The notes beneath the pieces were generated by a model. The model saw nothing but the letters and a program-made list of their open reading frames with translations. It was not told the DNA's origin and ran no database searches. Positions 52,433 through 61,197 of a stretch of 64,000 nt of DNA are shown piece after piece. A program made the translations under genes and the position numbers. Source of the stretch: Anaerovorax sp. IOR16. Lineage in GTDB: Bacteria > Bacillota > Clostridia > Peptostreptococcales > Anaerovoracaceae. Location: NCBI RefSeq assembly GCF_017168145.1, contig NZ_JADQTL010000011.1, positions 1 to 64,000 on the forward strand, written 5' to 3'. Every line of letters starts with the position of its first letter. The stretch's first letter is position 1.

Positions 52433-52657
52433 ATGGCAGTAACATATAAAATAATCGACTCATTCGGGACATTAAGCCGAAACGAAAAATCCGGATGGAA
52501 AAAGGAATTAAACCTTGTAAGCTGGAACGACGGAGAACAAAAACTTGATATCCGGGAATGGTCGGAAGATCACTCCAAAATGAGCAAGGGAATCACCTTA
52601 ACAAAAGAAGAAGCTGTTGCTCTTAAGAAAGCACTAAATGAAATAAATTTAAATTAA
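52433..52657 (+). CDS. YdbC-like PC4-fold single-strand DNA-binding protein
   Basis: 74 residues: FGTLSRNEKSGWKKELNLVSWN, KLDIREWSEDHSKMSKGITL, then a closing helix TKEEAVALKKALNEI. This is the YdbC/PC4 pattern (beta-sheet and helix, dimeric, binds ssDNA). Fits replication or recombination of the phage. AGGAGG precedes the ATG. Confidence 0.85.
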   Translation: MAVTYKIIDSFGTLSRNEKSGWKKELNLVSWNDGEQKLDIREWSEDHSKMSKGITLTKEEAVALKKALNEINLN

Positions 52658-52684
52658 AACCCTACATTATATATAAGAAGGAAA

Positions 52685-52710
52685 AGCCTGCATGAAAAAC
52701 CATGCAGGCA
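52685..52710 (+). terminator. hairpin after the ydbC-like gene
   Basis: GCCTGCATG, loop AAAAAC, CATGCAGGC; no T tract. May be an RNA-processing or weak termination site before the long HUH gene. Confidence 0.5.
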
Positions 52711-52823
52711 TACCTATCGGGAAAGAAATTTTATCTACTATTATATATGGCAAGTGGACGAGCTCGATTGAGAGCAGTTAAATCTTGGTAGAGATATTAA
52801 TAATGCGTAAGGAGATTTTTAAA

Positions 52824-53672
52824 ATGGGTGTAATGAGATATCTAACAGTGGCTGGAAATACCATCTTCGTAAAGGTATCCGGTAAAAGAGCAAAGAGAGC
52901 TCCAGGAGAAACGAGAAGTGAGAGGAAAAATCCAACCACGGAAGAAGTGGAAAAGCTAAATGAAAAATATGCAGCTCAAAAGCTAGGTATCATAATTAAT
53001 CATAATTTTAAAAACGGAGATTTACATATCGTCCTTACATATGCCGGAAAAGAACCATCAAAAGAAGATGCAAAAAAACACCTAGAGAAATTTAAGCGGG
53101 ACCTGGCCAAGCTATACAAGAAATACGGAATCATTTTAAAATGGGTGACGGCTACAGAATACGAAAATAAAAGAATTCACCATCACATGGTATGTACCGG
53201 CGGCGTGGAAATTTTTGAAATCGCTAAGCTTTGGAAGTATGGGTTTATTAGACCAACATATCTTGATGATACGGGAGACTATCGTAAGCTAGCCAACTAT
53301 CTCATCAAAGAAACGTCTAAGACTTTTAGAAAAACAGACGCAGTAAGCAAGAGAAGATATAATTGCAGCCGGAGCATTGAACGTCCGATAACGAACAAGG
53401 AAGAAGTTTCCGGAAGAATGCTTTGGAATGATCCAAGCCCGCTTAAAGGATATTACATAGACCAAGACTCTATTTACAGAGGGGAACAAATTTTCACGGG
53501 AAGACCTTATTTGGAGTATGTGATGGTGTCGATGGAAGAAGAGCCGCGAATTAAGAAATGGGGCAGAGGCAAAAAGATTAAACAAGGGATATGCTTCGAC
53601 GGTTGGTTGCGAAAGAACAGAGAAAAACAAATAGAGATACCGATCAACGAATCGGATTATTTGTGTTGCTAA
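52824..53672 (+). CDS. HUH Rep-like replication protein (REP_ORF2-G2P type)
   Basis: 282 residues; ATG 52824 with AAGGAG 9 bases upstream. Motif I LHIVLTYAG (near 68-75), motif II RIHHHMVC (near 117-123) and motif III NYLIKE (near 157-162) in the order of rolling-circle replication initiators; the C-terminal 110 residues carry no known helicase domain. It would nick an origin and join the 5' end through Tyr. The short gene at 46126 repeats its central part. Such proteins are found in dsDNA Firmicutes phages where their role is not settled. Confidence 0.75.
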   Translation: MGVMRYLTVAGNTIFVKVSGKRAKRAPGETRSERKNPTTEEVEKLNEKYAAQKLGIIINHNFKNGDLHIVLTYAGKEPSKEDAKKHLEKFKRDLAKLYKKYGIILKWVTATEYENKRIHHHMVCTGGVEIFEIAKLWKYGFIRPTYLDDTGDYRKLANYLIKETSKTFRKTDAVSKRRYNCSRSIERPITNKEEVSGRMLWNDPSPLKGYYIDQDSIYRGEQIFTGRPYLEYVMVSMEEEPRIKKWGRGKKIKQGICFDGWLRKNREKQIEIPINESDYLCC

Positions 53673-53692
53673 AAGAGGGGAGGATAAAAACA

Positions 53693-54100
53693 ATGAGAAG
53701 ATGGGATCTAAAGCTAGAGCAATTTAGCATAAGCAAATACCGCTATAGAGAGCTGCATAATTTTTGCAGACAATACCCCGAATGGCGGGACGAGTTAAAA
53801 TATAATACTGACGCTCTTCGTGGCGGCAGTATGGATGGAATGCCAAGAGGCGGTAAGAAATCAGACTCGACTGGTAACATTGCGATTAGGAGAGCGGAAT
53901 TGCAGAGGAAATGTGAAATAATAGAACAGACAGCAATTGAAGCGGATGCAGAAATTTATCAATACCTCATAACAAACGTAACACAAGACGTTGGGTACTA
54001 TTACCTAAGAGACATTATGAGGATGCCAGCGGGAAAAAAGAAATTCTATAAAGCAAGGCGCAATTTCTTTAGCCTGTTAGATATAAAGAAAGACGCATAA
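53693..54100 (+). CDS. RinA/ArpU-like late transcription regulator
   Basis: 135 residues, ATG 53693 after GGGGAGG. N-terminus RYRELHNFCRQYPEWRDEL and C-terminus VGYYYLRDIMRMPAGKKKFYKARRNFF follow the pattern of phage RinA-like activators, with a sigma-region-4-like HTH at the C-terminus. It sits directly before the packaging genes, the usual place of the late activator. Downstream DNA has two TGTGGTATTTGG repeats. Confidence 0.7.
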   Translation: MRRWDLKLEQFSISKYRYRELHNFCRQYPEWRDELKYNTDALRGGSMDGMPRGGKKSDSTGNIAIRRAELQRKCEIIEQTAIEADAEIYQYLITNVTQDVGYYYLRDIMRMPAGKKKFYKARRNFFSLLDIKKDA

Positions 54101-54119
54101 AAAAGGTTTGCGCATTCCC

Positions 54120-54178
54120 TGTGGTATTTGGTGATTCGGGTTAAAGTAAAGATATTTAATATAAATTGTGGTATTTGG
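54120..54178 (+). promoter_or_regulatory. direct repeat in the late-gene control region
   Basis: TGTGGTATTTGG at 54120-54131 and again at 54167-54178, 47 bases apart (start to start), between the RinA-like gene and the first late gene. Candidate activator sites. Confidence 0.4.
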
Positions 54179-54211
54179 AGTTAATACTCAAAATTGAAAG
54201 GAGAAAAATAA

Positions 54212-54514
54212 ATGAATGCAAAGGAATTAATCGGAAAAGAAGCGATAAGGACAGCGCCTATTATGGAGGAAAGAACTGTATCAAACGGAATGATTGCTTT
54301 CGGAGAAACAATAAAACATATCCCAAACTATCATTTCTGTGAAACCCATGTTTTGATAGTCAACGCAACGGATAACCATGTTGTCGTTAAGGTAAAGGGA
54401 CTTTTCAATAAAAAGGATTATGACGAAATTGAACCACGAATCCTTGATTGCCGATTCTGTGACGATAACTGGACGGATTACAGCCAATTGATTCATCCAA
54501 ATAAAAAAGGGTGA
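54212..54514 (+). CDS. phage hypothetical protein, 100 residues
   Basis: ATG after AAAGGAG. MNAKELIGKEAIRTAP, then beta-rich HVLIVNATDNHVVVKVKG and LDCRFCDDNWTDY. Frequent neighbour of terminase genes in Firmicutes phages by my recollection; function unknown. Confidence 0.6.
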   Translation: MNAKELIGKEAIRTAPIMEERTVSNGMIAFGETIKHIPNYHFCETHVLIVNATDNHVVVKVKGLFNKKDYDEIEPRILDCRFCDDNWTDYSQLIHPNKKG

Positions 54515-54554
54515 CCACGGGGTAGTAATAATTTGATAAAGTAATAGCATAGAA

Positions 54555-54584
54555 ACAGTAAGCAATACGGCTTGCTGTTTTTTT
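54555..54584 (+). terminator. intrinsic terminator before the terminase genes
   Basis: ACAG-T-AAGC, loop AATACG, GCTT-G-CTGT, then TTTTTTT. Separates the preceding gene from the packaging module. The rest up to 54693 has no gene; it may hold the packaging site. Confidence 0.8.
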
Positions 54585-54693
54585 ATATCGTTGTTTCATC
54601 ACTTACAAAGGGTTGGTGGATGCCAACGGGTTAAATAATCCATAATGAGAGGCAGAGGCGGGGACTTGTGGAAAAAAGAAAGGAGGAACCGAA

Positions 54694-55182
54694 GTGGCGA
54701 AAACAAAATACGAAACACAAGTAGAACCAAAGATTGATGAAATATCATCATGGGCAAGAGAAGGAATGATAGATAAAGACATTGCGAGCAAATTAAATAT
54801 AGCCTATTCCACATTCCGAGAATACGTTAAAAAGCATTCGGCACTTTCGGCAGCCTTAAAAACAAATAAGGAGCAAGCAGACGCAAAGGTGGAGAGCTCT
54901 CTTTTTAAAAAGACACAAGGGTACAATGTGCCGATAAAAAAGACGTTCAAGTGTAAAAAAACCATTTTTGATAAAAATACCGGCCGAAAAGTTGAAGAAA
55001 TCGAGGAACTAAAAGAAGGTTTTGATGAGGTTCATGTTCCGGCGGATACAACATCAATTATCTTTTGGCTTAAAAACAGAAAACCGGACATATGGAAAGA
55101 TAAAAGAGACGTCGAAATGGGAGGAAAAGACGGAGAGCCGCTTTCTGTTAACTTTGGAATTCCAAGGCCGGAAAAGGAATAG
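54694..55182 (+). CDS. terS: terminase small subunit
   Basis: 162 residues, GTG start after GGAGG. N-terminal HTH (ISSWAREGMIDKDIASKLNIAYSTFREYVKKH) for pac/cos recognition; middle basic, FWLKNRKPDIWKDKR near the C-terminus as in terminase small subunits of this group. Followed after 2 bases by the large subunit. Confidence 0.85.
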   Translation: MAKTKYETQVEPKIDEISSWAREGMIDKDIASKLNIAYSTFREYVKKHSALSAALKTNKEQADAKVESSLFKKTQGYNVPIKKTFKCKKTIFDKNTGRKVEEIEELKEGFDEVHVPADTTSIIFWLKNRKPDIWKDKRDVEMGGKDGEPLSVNFGIPRPEKE

Positions 55183-55184
55183 TC

Positions 55185-56561
55185 ATGGAAATTAACATAA
55201 AGTACACACCAAACGCAAGACAGGGTGAATTCCATAAATGTTCCGCCGATGAAGCGGTTTATGGTGGTGCAAAAGGCGGAGGAAAATCTTGCGGCTTAGT
55301 TATGGAAGGGCTGGCGTACGGGTTAGAAAATGCTGGTGCCGAAATGTATCTTTTTAGAGAGACATACGACGATTTAGAGGCAAATATCATAAGAGAGTGG
55401 AAAGAGAAGGTCCCGAAAGAATTATACAAGTACAACGAGGGAAAACATACCGCAACGCTAAAAAACGGCACCGTTATGAAATTCCGGTATATTAGAAACT
55501 TTCAAGATGCAGAGGGATACCAAGGGCGCTCTATGGATTGGATCGGAGTTGACGAGCTAACAAAACATGAAAAACGCAGCATTCAGATACTTCTTTCTTG
55601 CTTACGTTCTCCGAAAGGATTTAAGCCAACATTCAGAGGCACGTGTAATCCGGGTGGAATTGGTCACACTTGGGTAAAAGAAGACTACATTGAGCCGACA
55701 GGATACGGAAAAAAGATTATAACTGATCCGGTAACGGGAAATAAACGTGCATTCATTCCGGCAAAAGTTTACGATAACGACATATTGATGAAAAATGATC
55801 CAAAATACGTCAGAAGACTAGAGAATCTACCGGAAGCGGAAAGAAAAGCATTCCTCGATGGCGATTGGGATATATTCACCGGCCAATACTTCGGAGAGTA
55901 TAAACGAGATATTCATGTGGTCGAACCTTTTGTCATACCGAAACACTGGATAAAATACCGCTCCATAGATTATGGACTGGATATGCTGGCCTGCCTTTGG
56001 TTTGCAGTTGATCCACAAGAAAATGTTTATGTTTACAGAGAACTCCATGAACCGGATCACATTATTGCATCCGCTGCAAAAAGAATCAAACAATTAAACC
56101 TAAAGGATGAAATCAAATATACATATGCACCACCTGACTTGTGGGGAAGAAGACAAGACACAGGGTTAAGAGCGTCGGATACCTTTAATAAAAATGGGGT
56201 GCGTTTAACAAAGTCTAAAAATAATCGTGTGAATGGATGGTATGCGGTGAAAGACTGGATTAAAGTAATTGATTCTAAGGATGAAATTACAGGGGAAGAA
56301 ATCAAGACTTCAAAGCTAAGAATATTTTCTAATTGCACTTATCTCATAAAGTATCTTCCGCAGATACAAAGAGACGAAAAGAACCCGAATGACTGTGCGT
56401 TACAACCTCATGAAGTAACACATATTAACGATGCGCTAAGGTATTTTTGCAGCATGAAGTTAAGATATCCAAACACAAAGAAAGAAAAGCCTTTATCCGA
56501 ACAAAAACGAGACAAGATGATAAAGAGTCTCGGAGGGAAGCTCCCAAATAAATTATTTTAA
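55185..56561 (+). CDS. terL: terminase large subunit
   Basis: 458 residues. ATPase with Walker A-like GGAKGGGKS near residue 29, Walker B MDWIGVDELT near 121 and the coupling CNPGG near 153; nuclease domain with SIDYGLDMLAC near 262 and the late Asp in HINDALRYF near 425. Packages DNA into the prohead. Confidence 0.93.
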   Translation: MEINIKYTPNARQGEFHKCSADEAVYGGAKGGGKSCGLVMEGLAYGLENAGAEMYLFRETYDDLEANIIREWKEKVPKELYKYNEGKHTATLKNGTVMKFRYIRNFQDAEGYQGRSMDWIGVDELTKHEKRSIQILLSCLRSPKGFKPTFRGTCNPGGIGHTWVKEDYIEPTGYGKKIITDPVTGNKRAFIPAKVYDNDILMKNDPKYVRRLENLPEAERKAFLDGDWDIFTGQYFGEYKRDIHVVEPFVIPKHWIKYRSIDYGLDMLACLWFAVDPQENVYVYRELHEPDHIIASAAKRIKQLNLKDEIKYTYAPPDLWGRRQDTGLRASDTFNKNGVRLTKSKNNRVNGWYAVKDWIKVIDSKDEITGEEIKTSKLRIFSNCTYLIKYLPQIQRDEKNPNDCALQPHEVTHINDALRYFCSMKLRYPNTKKEKPLSEQKRDKMIKSLGGKLPNKLF

Positions 56562-56573
56562 GGAGGTAAAACA

Positions 56574-56771
56574 GTGATTATTATACTCATAATAACCAAT
56601 TTAATCCTTTTGGCCACTATCGTAACGATGGTGGTTTTTTATTACCGAAAAATAAAAGTAAAACCCAAAGTCGACAAAGCGGCAGAGATTGAAAGAGAAC
56701 GAAAAAGAAAAGCCATTGAAAATATTATGAACTACAACATAGACGTAGCAAGGAGGGCGAGACGTGAATAA
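56574..56771 (+). CDS. small phage membrane protein
   Basis: 65 residues, GTG after AAGGAGG. One transmembrane helix (IIILIITNLILLATIVTMVVFYY) and a basic cytoplasmic tail. Found between terminase and portal; role unknown. Confidence 0.6.
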   Translation: MIIILIITNLILLATIVTMVVFYYRKIKVKPKVDKAAEIERERKRKAIENIMNYNIDVARRARRE

Positions 56772-58509
56772 GACCAAAGACTGGATAAAGTTAGAAAACG
56801 GTAAAAAATTCAATAACAGCTTAAATCCAAGCTACTACGAAACAATAGACCTAAACATTGCCTTTGAACAGGGCGACCAATGGCGCGGAATTGAAACGAA
56901 CGGACTTCCTACACCGGTTCTGAATTTCATTAAAAGAGCCATTCAAATGTTTGTTGCTTCAATCACATCGAGTAAAATCAGCTTACAGTATACTCCTTTA
57001 ACATATCGAGAGGGCACAGAAGACGAATCTGAGATAGCAAATAAAGAAGCAAAGGACCTGGTAACTGCAGAGGTTGCAAATATCTTTGAAAAAGTCAAAA
57101 TGGATAACCGTATCCGGGATGCAATCAAAGACGGAGCAATCACAGGAGATTATGCTGGGCATTGGTACTTTGATACAACGAGAAAGCCGTATGGTGGAAC
57201 TTTGGGAGATGCGGAAGGAGAAATATGTTTTGAGCTGGTAGACGGCTCAAATGTTTATTTTGGAAACCCAAACAACCCAAGCACAGACACTAGAGTACAG
57301 CCATATATCCAAGTAACTGGAAGAGCGATGGTTGAACATCTAAAAAGAGAAGCTGAGTTCCACAAGCAAAATGCAGAGGAAGTAACGTCAGATAGCGACA
57401 CTTATTATGTAGCCGGAGATAACGGAAAAATAGAAATTAAAGGAGACGACTTCGGAAAAGCGAGTTATGTAATCACGTATACATACGACCATAAAACACA
57501 GACGATAAAAGCTAGTAAATCCACAGAAACAGCGATTATTTATGAAAACGAAGAAACTGGACTCACCTATTACCCTATATCGTGGGGGAATTGGGAAAAG
57601 CAAAAGAATTGCTATCATGGCAACTCGCTTTGTTCGGGGATAATCCCGAACCAAATCCTCATTAATCGAATGCTATTCCTTATCGTTTTGCATCAAATGA
57701 ACAATGCTTTTCAAAAGCCGATTTATAACGCTGAAAAAATTACAGAGTGGACAAATGACGTGGGTTCTGCTATCGCAGTACAAGGTTTGGAATCTGGCGA
57801 AAAAGTAAGAGACTTTGCAGCTTATCTGCAAGCTGGAGATATTTCCGCAGCTATTGTACGTGTATTTGAAATGACAATACAATACACGAAAGAAGTACTA
57901 GGAATTAATGACGCAATGTCCGGGAATATCAATCCTGAAACAGCAAGCGGAAGATCTATCGCTATAACGGTACAACAATCCAACATTCCGTTAGATAATC
58001 CAAAGTCTAACCTTTACGAGTGGATGGAGGATAATGGAAAGATTATTATGGATATGATCGCAACCTACTACGGAACACGTAAAATTGTTGTGGACGGTGC
58101 GCTTGTGGAATACGACTTTTCGCAGCTTAAGAATATGTGGCTCAATACCAAGTGCGATGTAGGACCATCAACTTATTGGAGTGAGATTGCACAGGTTGAA
58201 ATGTTAGACAACCTTCTTTCTATGCGTGATCCTTTGTTTGATTTAATCACTTATTTAGAAGCACTTCCTGAGTCCTACCAAAACAAAGAGTTAATCAAGA
58301 CGTTAAAAGAGAAACAAAAAGAACTAGATGATATGCAAAAGCTGAAAAAACCTGATTATGAGCAAATGGCACAGTTTGTTGAGTCTCTGCCGAAAGAAGT
58401 ACAAATACAGCTTGAAGAGCTCAGAAACAGTGATCCACAAGCTTATGAAACACAAATCATGGAAATGATGGGAGGAATGGAAAATGGAACACCTATGCCC
58501 GAAATGTAA
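56764..58509 (+). CDS. portal protein (P22-like)
   Basis: 581 residues, GTG start after AAGGAGG, overlapping the preceding gene by 8 bases. Early part NIAFEQGDQWRGIETNGLPTPVLNFIKR and the later MSGNINPETASGRSI are typical of P22-type portals. Forms the ring at the packaging vertex. The C-terminus is acidic and Met-rich (QIMEMMGGMENGTPMPEM). Confidence 0.88.
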   Translation: MNKTKDWIKLENGKKFNNSLNPSYYETIDLNIAFEQGDQWRGIETNGLPTPVLNFIKRAIQMFVASITSSKISLQYTPLTYREGTEDESEIANKEAKDLVTAEVANIFEKVKMDNRIRDAIKDGAITGDYAGHWYFDTTRKPYGGTLGDAEGEICFELVDGSNVYFGNPNNPSTDTRVQPYIQVTGRAMVEHLKREAEFHKQNAEEVTSDSDTYYVAGDNGKIEIKGDDFGKASYVITYTYDHKTQTIKASKSTETAIIYENEETGLTYYPISWGNWEKQKNCYHGNSLCSGIIPNQILINRMLFLIVLHQMNNAFQKPIYNAEKITEWTNDVGSAIAVQGLESGEKVRDFAAYLQAGDISAAIVRVFEMTIQYTKEVLGINDAMSGNINPETASGRSIAITVQQSNIPLDNPKSNLYEWMEDNGKIIMDMIATYYGTRKIVVDGALVEYDFSQLKNMWLNTKCDVGPSTYWSEIAQVEMLDNLLSMRDPLFDLITYLEALPESYQNKELIKTLKEKQKELDDMQKLKKPDYEQMAQFVESLPKEVQIQLEELRNSDPQAYETQIMEMMGGMENGTPMPEM

Positions 58510-58678
58510 CGCGGAATTGCAAATTGCAAACAATCAGTTAAAAAGTGAACGTGACTCAGAGGATGTATATTGTGAGCTAACAATGGTCTGCCCGAATCCA
58601 AACTGTGAAAATTACGCAGGACCAGACAGAAACAATCCGAAGACGGTTGTGAAAACCATTAGAAATAAAGTTAATTAA
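58484..58678 (+). CDS. small zinc-ribbon phage protein
   Basis: 64 residues, ATG within the end of the portal gene. LCPKCNAELQ and VCPNPNCENYAG form a four-Cys zinc site. Commonly found beside portal genes; unknown role. Confidence 0.65.
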   Translation: MEHLCPKCNAELQIANNQLKSERDSEDVYCELTMVCPNPNCENYAGPDRNNPKTVVKTIRNKVN

Positions 58679-58690
58679 GGAGGAAACGAT

Positions 58691-59062
58691 ATGAAACAAT
58701 TAAAACATGATCTTTTAACAAGTAAGTACACGGAGGTGCGCCATGAAGAAGATTTTAAATTCAATGCACCACACAGATTCAAGGTATTGAGTCGAAAGAG
58801 TCTAGCGGAAGGAGAAGAAGCGCCGGTATTAGCTGATATTCATTTCCAAGAAGGACCTATCAAAGAGAATGGAGTAAACGGCGTCTGCAACGAAGATTTG
58901 ATTGCAATGGTTATCTGCCGCTTGGAGCATTTTCAGAAGTCGGAATATGCTTGTCGGGATAATGCAATCGCCATTACAAAACTTGAAGAGGCTCTGCTTT
59001 GGTTAAGAAAAAGAACTATCGGCAGAGAAAACAGAAATGTGGAAGGAACTAGTGAGGTGTAA
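58691..59062 (+). CDS. candidate Acb2/Tad1-family anti-defence protein
   Basis: 123 residues. The conserved part is C-terminal: NGVCNEDLIAMVICRLEHF, then YACRDNAIAITKLEEALLWLRKRT and NRNVEGTSEV. I recall the helical-hairpin pattern LE-AL-WL-RT-R-VEGT from proteins now assigned to the Acb2/Tad1 hairpin domain, which bind cyclic nucleotides and block CBASS or Thoeris signalling. It sits among virion genes, so it is made late or may be carried at high level. Assignment from memory only; otherwise an unknown structural-module protein. Confidence 0.55.
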   Translation: MKQLKHDLLTSKYTEVRHEEDFKFNAPHRFKVLSRKSLAEGEEAPVLADIHFQEGPIKENGVNGVCNEDLIAMVICRLEHFQKSEYACRDNAIAITKLEEALLWLRKRTIGRENRNVEGTSEV

Positions 59063-59067
59063 TAGTT

Positions 59068-59307
59068 ATGATTTGCGACGACTGTACCAAAAAAGATGTA
59101 TGCAGGCTAAAAGAACAATGCAACATTTTAGAAAGAGACATACAGCATAGTGAAATTGAAGATTCGATAATTTTACAAGTTAAATGCAAGCATAGAGAAG
59201 TGGCAATGCAAGGGATATCAAAAAGACCACCACATACATTATTTGGTAAGCCAATGTGTGAATCCACCATAAATGAACCTATTGGGTGGGGAAAGGAGAA
59301 AGAATGA
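59068..59307 (+). CDS. small Cys-containing phage protein
   Basis: 79 residues; MICDDCTKKDVCRLKEQC gives C-x2-C-x5-C-x5-C at the N-terminus, a possible metal site; the remainder is not distinctive. Overlaps the next start by 4 bases. Family not recognised. Confidence 0.55.
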   Translation: MICDDCTKKDVCRLKEQCNILERDIQHSEIEDSIILQVKCKHREVAMQGISKRPPHTLFGKPMCESTINEPIGWGKEKE

Positions 59308-59519
59308 CTAAAAAAGAAATCTTCCTACAAGAATTTGATAAAGACCATAACGATGTTGTGGTAGAAGTTACAGTTCCAAACTGTCCAAGAACAGAGTTAA
59401 TCATAAACCCAAAAGAGAATTTCAAAGGCAAGAAAGAATACTACGATAAGGCGTACAATGACGACTTAGAGTTGAAGTCTTTCGATCAAATCAAAATTGT
59501 AAGTTACCGTTTTCGTTAA
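59304..59519 (+). CDS. small phage protein, 71 residues
   Basis: ATG 59304 after AAAGGAG. TKKEIFLQEFDKDHNDVVVEVTV, later NPKENFKGKKEYYDKAYNDDLEL: beta-rich, acidic. No family recognised. Followed by an intrinsic terminator. Confidence 0.6.
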   Translation: MTKKEIFLQEFDKDHNDVVVEVTVPNCPRTELIINPKENFKGKKEYYDKAYNDDLELKSFDQIKIVSYRFR

Positions 59520-59523
59520 TCAA

Positions 59524-59545
59524 GCACTCGATAGAGTGTTTTTTT
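59524..59545 (+). terminator. intrinsic terminator within the head gene cluster
   Basis: CACTC, loop GATA, GAGTG, then T7. Short stem but good T tract; may lower expression of distal genes or isolate the scaffold/capsid unit. Confidence 0.7.
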
Positions 59546-59579
59546 AATGCCCAAACCACAGGGCGGAAAGGACAAAAAC

Positions 59580-60353
59580 ATGATATTTCACAAATTAAAG
59601 ACACCATACTTTAGTGAATTGGACAGCGGAGGCGGAGACGACTTTGAATTAGATTTTTCAGAGGAATCCGTAGAAGAGCCAGAAGGAGCAGAAGTCATAG
59701 AAACCGAAGAGGATACCAAACCAAAGGGAGACGTGACGGATCCGGAACCATATAAACTCAAAGTTAAATACAACCATGAAGATATGGAGCTGGGAGAAGA
59801 AGAAGCGATTCCATTAATCCAAAAAGGCATGAATTACGATAAGGCCATTGAAAGAGCAGCGCAAGAAGCAAAGCAACAGGCGATTGACGAATACATAGCC
59901 GCGCAAGGTTATGAATGGAACGGCAATCCTATCACAACGGAATCCCAGTATCAGCAGGCCTTATATGAGCAGGAACTAGCGTCGAAAGGCGTAGATCCTA
60001 CTGAGATTCAGAGATTAGTTGGAGAACATCCTGACGTAAGAAGGGCAATGGAAATTGCGGAAGCAGCAGAGCAAGAAGAACTCTCCACCAAAGAGTACAA
60101 AGAGTTTATTTCTGAGTATCCGGACGTAAGGCCGGAAGACATTCCGAAAGAAGTATTTGAATACCAAGCACAAACCGGAAAGCCTCTTCTTGATTGCATG
60201 CGGTATAACGAGCTTCGGATTCTAAAAGAACAAAACAAAACGTTAAAACAAAATAAAGAGAACTCAAAAAGGGCGCCAGTTGGTTCGGTAACTACTTTCG
60301 GTAGCGACGATCCAAACTACGACCCTTTTTTAGATGGGTTCAATTCCATTTAG
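59580..60353 (+). CDS. phage scaffolding protein (putative)
   Basis: 257 residues; ATG 59580 with GGAAAGG upstream. Strongly acidic N-terminus (DDFELDFSEESVEEPEGAEV), helical middle, C-terminal coiled coil (RILKEQNKTLKQNKENSK). Position directly before the capsid gene and composition fit a scaffold. No sequence signature certifies it. Confidence 0.72.
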   Translation: MIFHKLKTPYFSELDSGGGDDFELDFSEESVEEPEGAEVIETEEDTKPKGDVTDPEPYKLKVKYNHEDMELGEEEAIPLIQKGMNYDKAIERAAQEAKQQAIDEYIAAQGYEWNGNPITTESQYQQALYEQELASKGVDPTEIQRLVGEHPDVRRAMEIAEAAEQEELSTKEYKEFISEYPDVRPEDIPKEVFEYQAQTGKPLLDCMRYNELRILKEQNKTLKQNKENSKRAPVGSVTTFGSDDPNYDPFLDGFNSI

Positions 60354-60366
60354 GAGGTAAAAACAT

Positions 60367-61188
60367 ATGGCAATTAATTTAGCTCAAAAATACTCAAAAA
60401 AGGTTGTTGAAAGATACAGTCTAAAATCACGTACAGACGTTGGCCTTAATAAAGACTACGACTGGGCAGGAGTTAAAACAGTAACCGTTTACTCTGTTCC
60501 GACCGTGGCGCTTGGCGATTACGAAAGAACAGGAACGTCACGTTATGGAACCCCGACGGAGCTACAAGACACCAAACAGGATTTAACACTGACAAAAGAT
60601 CGTTCCGTGTCAATTACGATTGATAAAGGAAACGACAGCGAGCAAATGGGCATCAAAGAAGTGGGCAAGGTAGTAGCGAGACAAACAGACGAAGTATTCC
60701 GCCCGGAATTGGATGCATACCGTATTGCTACATGGTGCGCAACGCTTAATACAACCGGAACACCGGTGGCCTTATCAAAGGACAACATTTACACTAAGTT
60801 CCTTACGGCACAGGAATATCTTGACGAGAACAAAATTCCTATTGACGGTAGACTTTGCTATTTAACACCTGCATCATACAACTTTTTCAAGCTTGATCCG
60901 AACTTTGTAAAAGCCAGTGATATGGCGCAAGACATGTTAAAGAAGGGGCAACTTGGAGAAGTGGACGGCACTGCAATGATGAAACTTCCGACAACATACT
61001 TCCCGGCAAACGTAGGGTTCTTGTTAATCCATCCGTCCTGCTCATGTTCACCTTTAAAGCTCGAAGAGTTAAAGGTACATACGAACCCACCAGGAATTAA
61101 CGGGAAATTAATTGAAATGCGTTATATCTACGATTGCTTCGTTTTCGATAGCAAAAAAGATGCAATTTGTAAGCACATGAACGCTTAA
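60367..61188 (+). CDS. major capsid protein
   Basis: 273 residues, ATG after AGGAGG. Starts MAINLAQKYSKKVVERYSLKS; DRSVSITIDKGNDSEQMGIKEVGKV and EVFRPELDAYRIAT are typical of the HK97-like capsid of P22/N4gp56-type phages without long delta domain. Most strongly favoured ribosome site of the region and position after a scaffold support the call. Confidence 0.85.
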   Translation: MAINLAQKYSKKVVERYSLKSRTDVGLNKDYDWAGVKTVTVYSVPTVALGDYERTGTSRYGTPTELQDTKQDLTLTKDRSVSITIDKGNDSEQMGIKEVGKVVARQTDEVFRPELDAYRIATWCATLNTTGTPVALSKDNIYTKFLTAQEYLDENKIPIDGRLCYLTPASYNFFKLDPNFVKASDMAQDMLKKGQLGEVDGTAMMKLPTTYFPANVGFLLIHPSCSCSPLKLEELKVHTNPPGINGKLIEMRYIYDCFVFDSKKDAICKHMNA

Positions 61189-61197
61189 GGAGGAACT

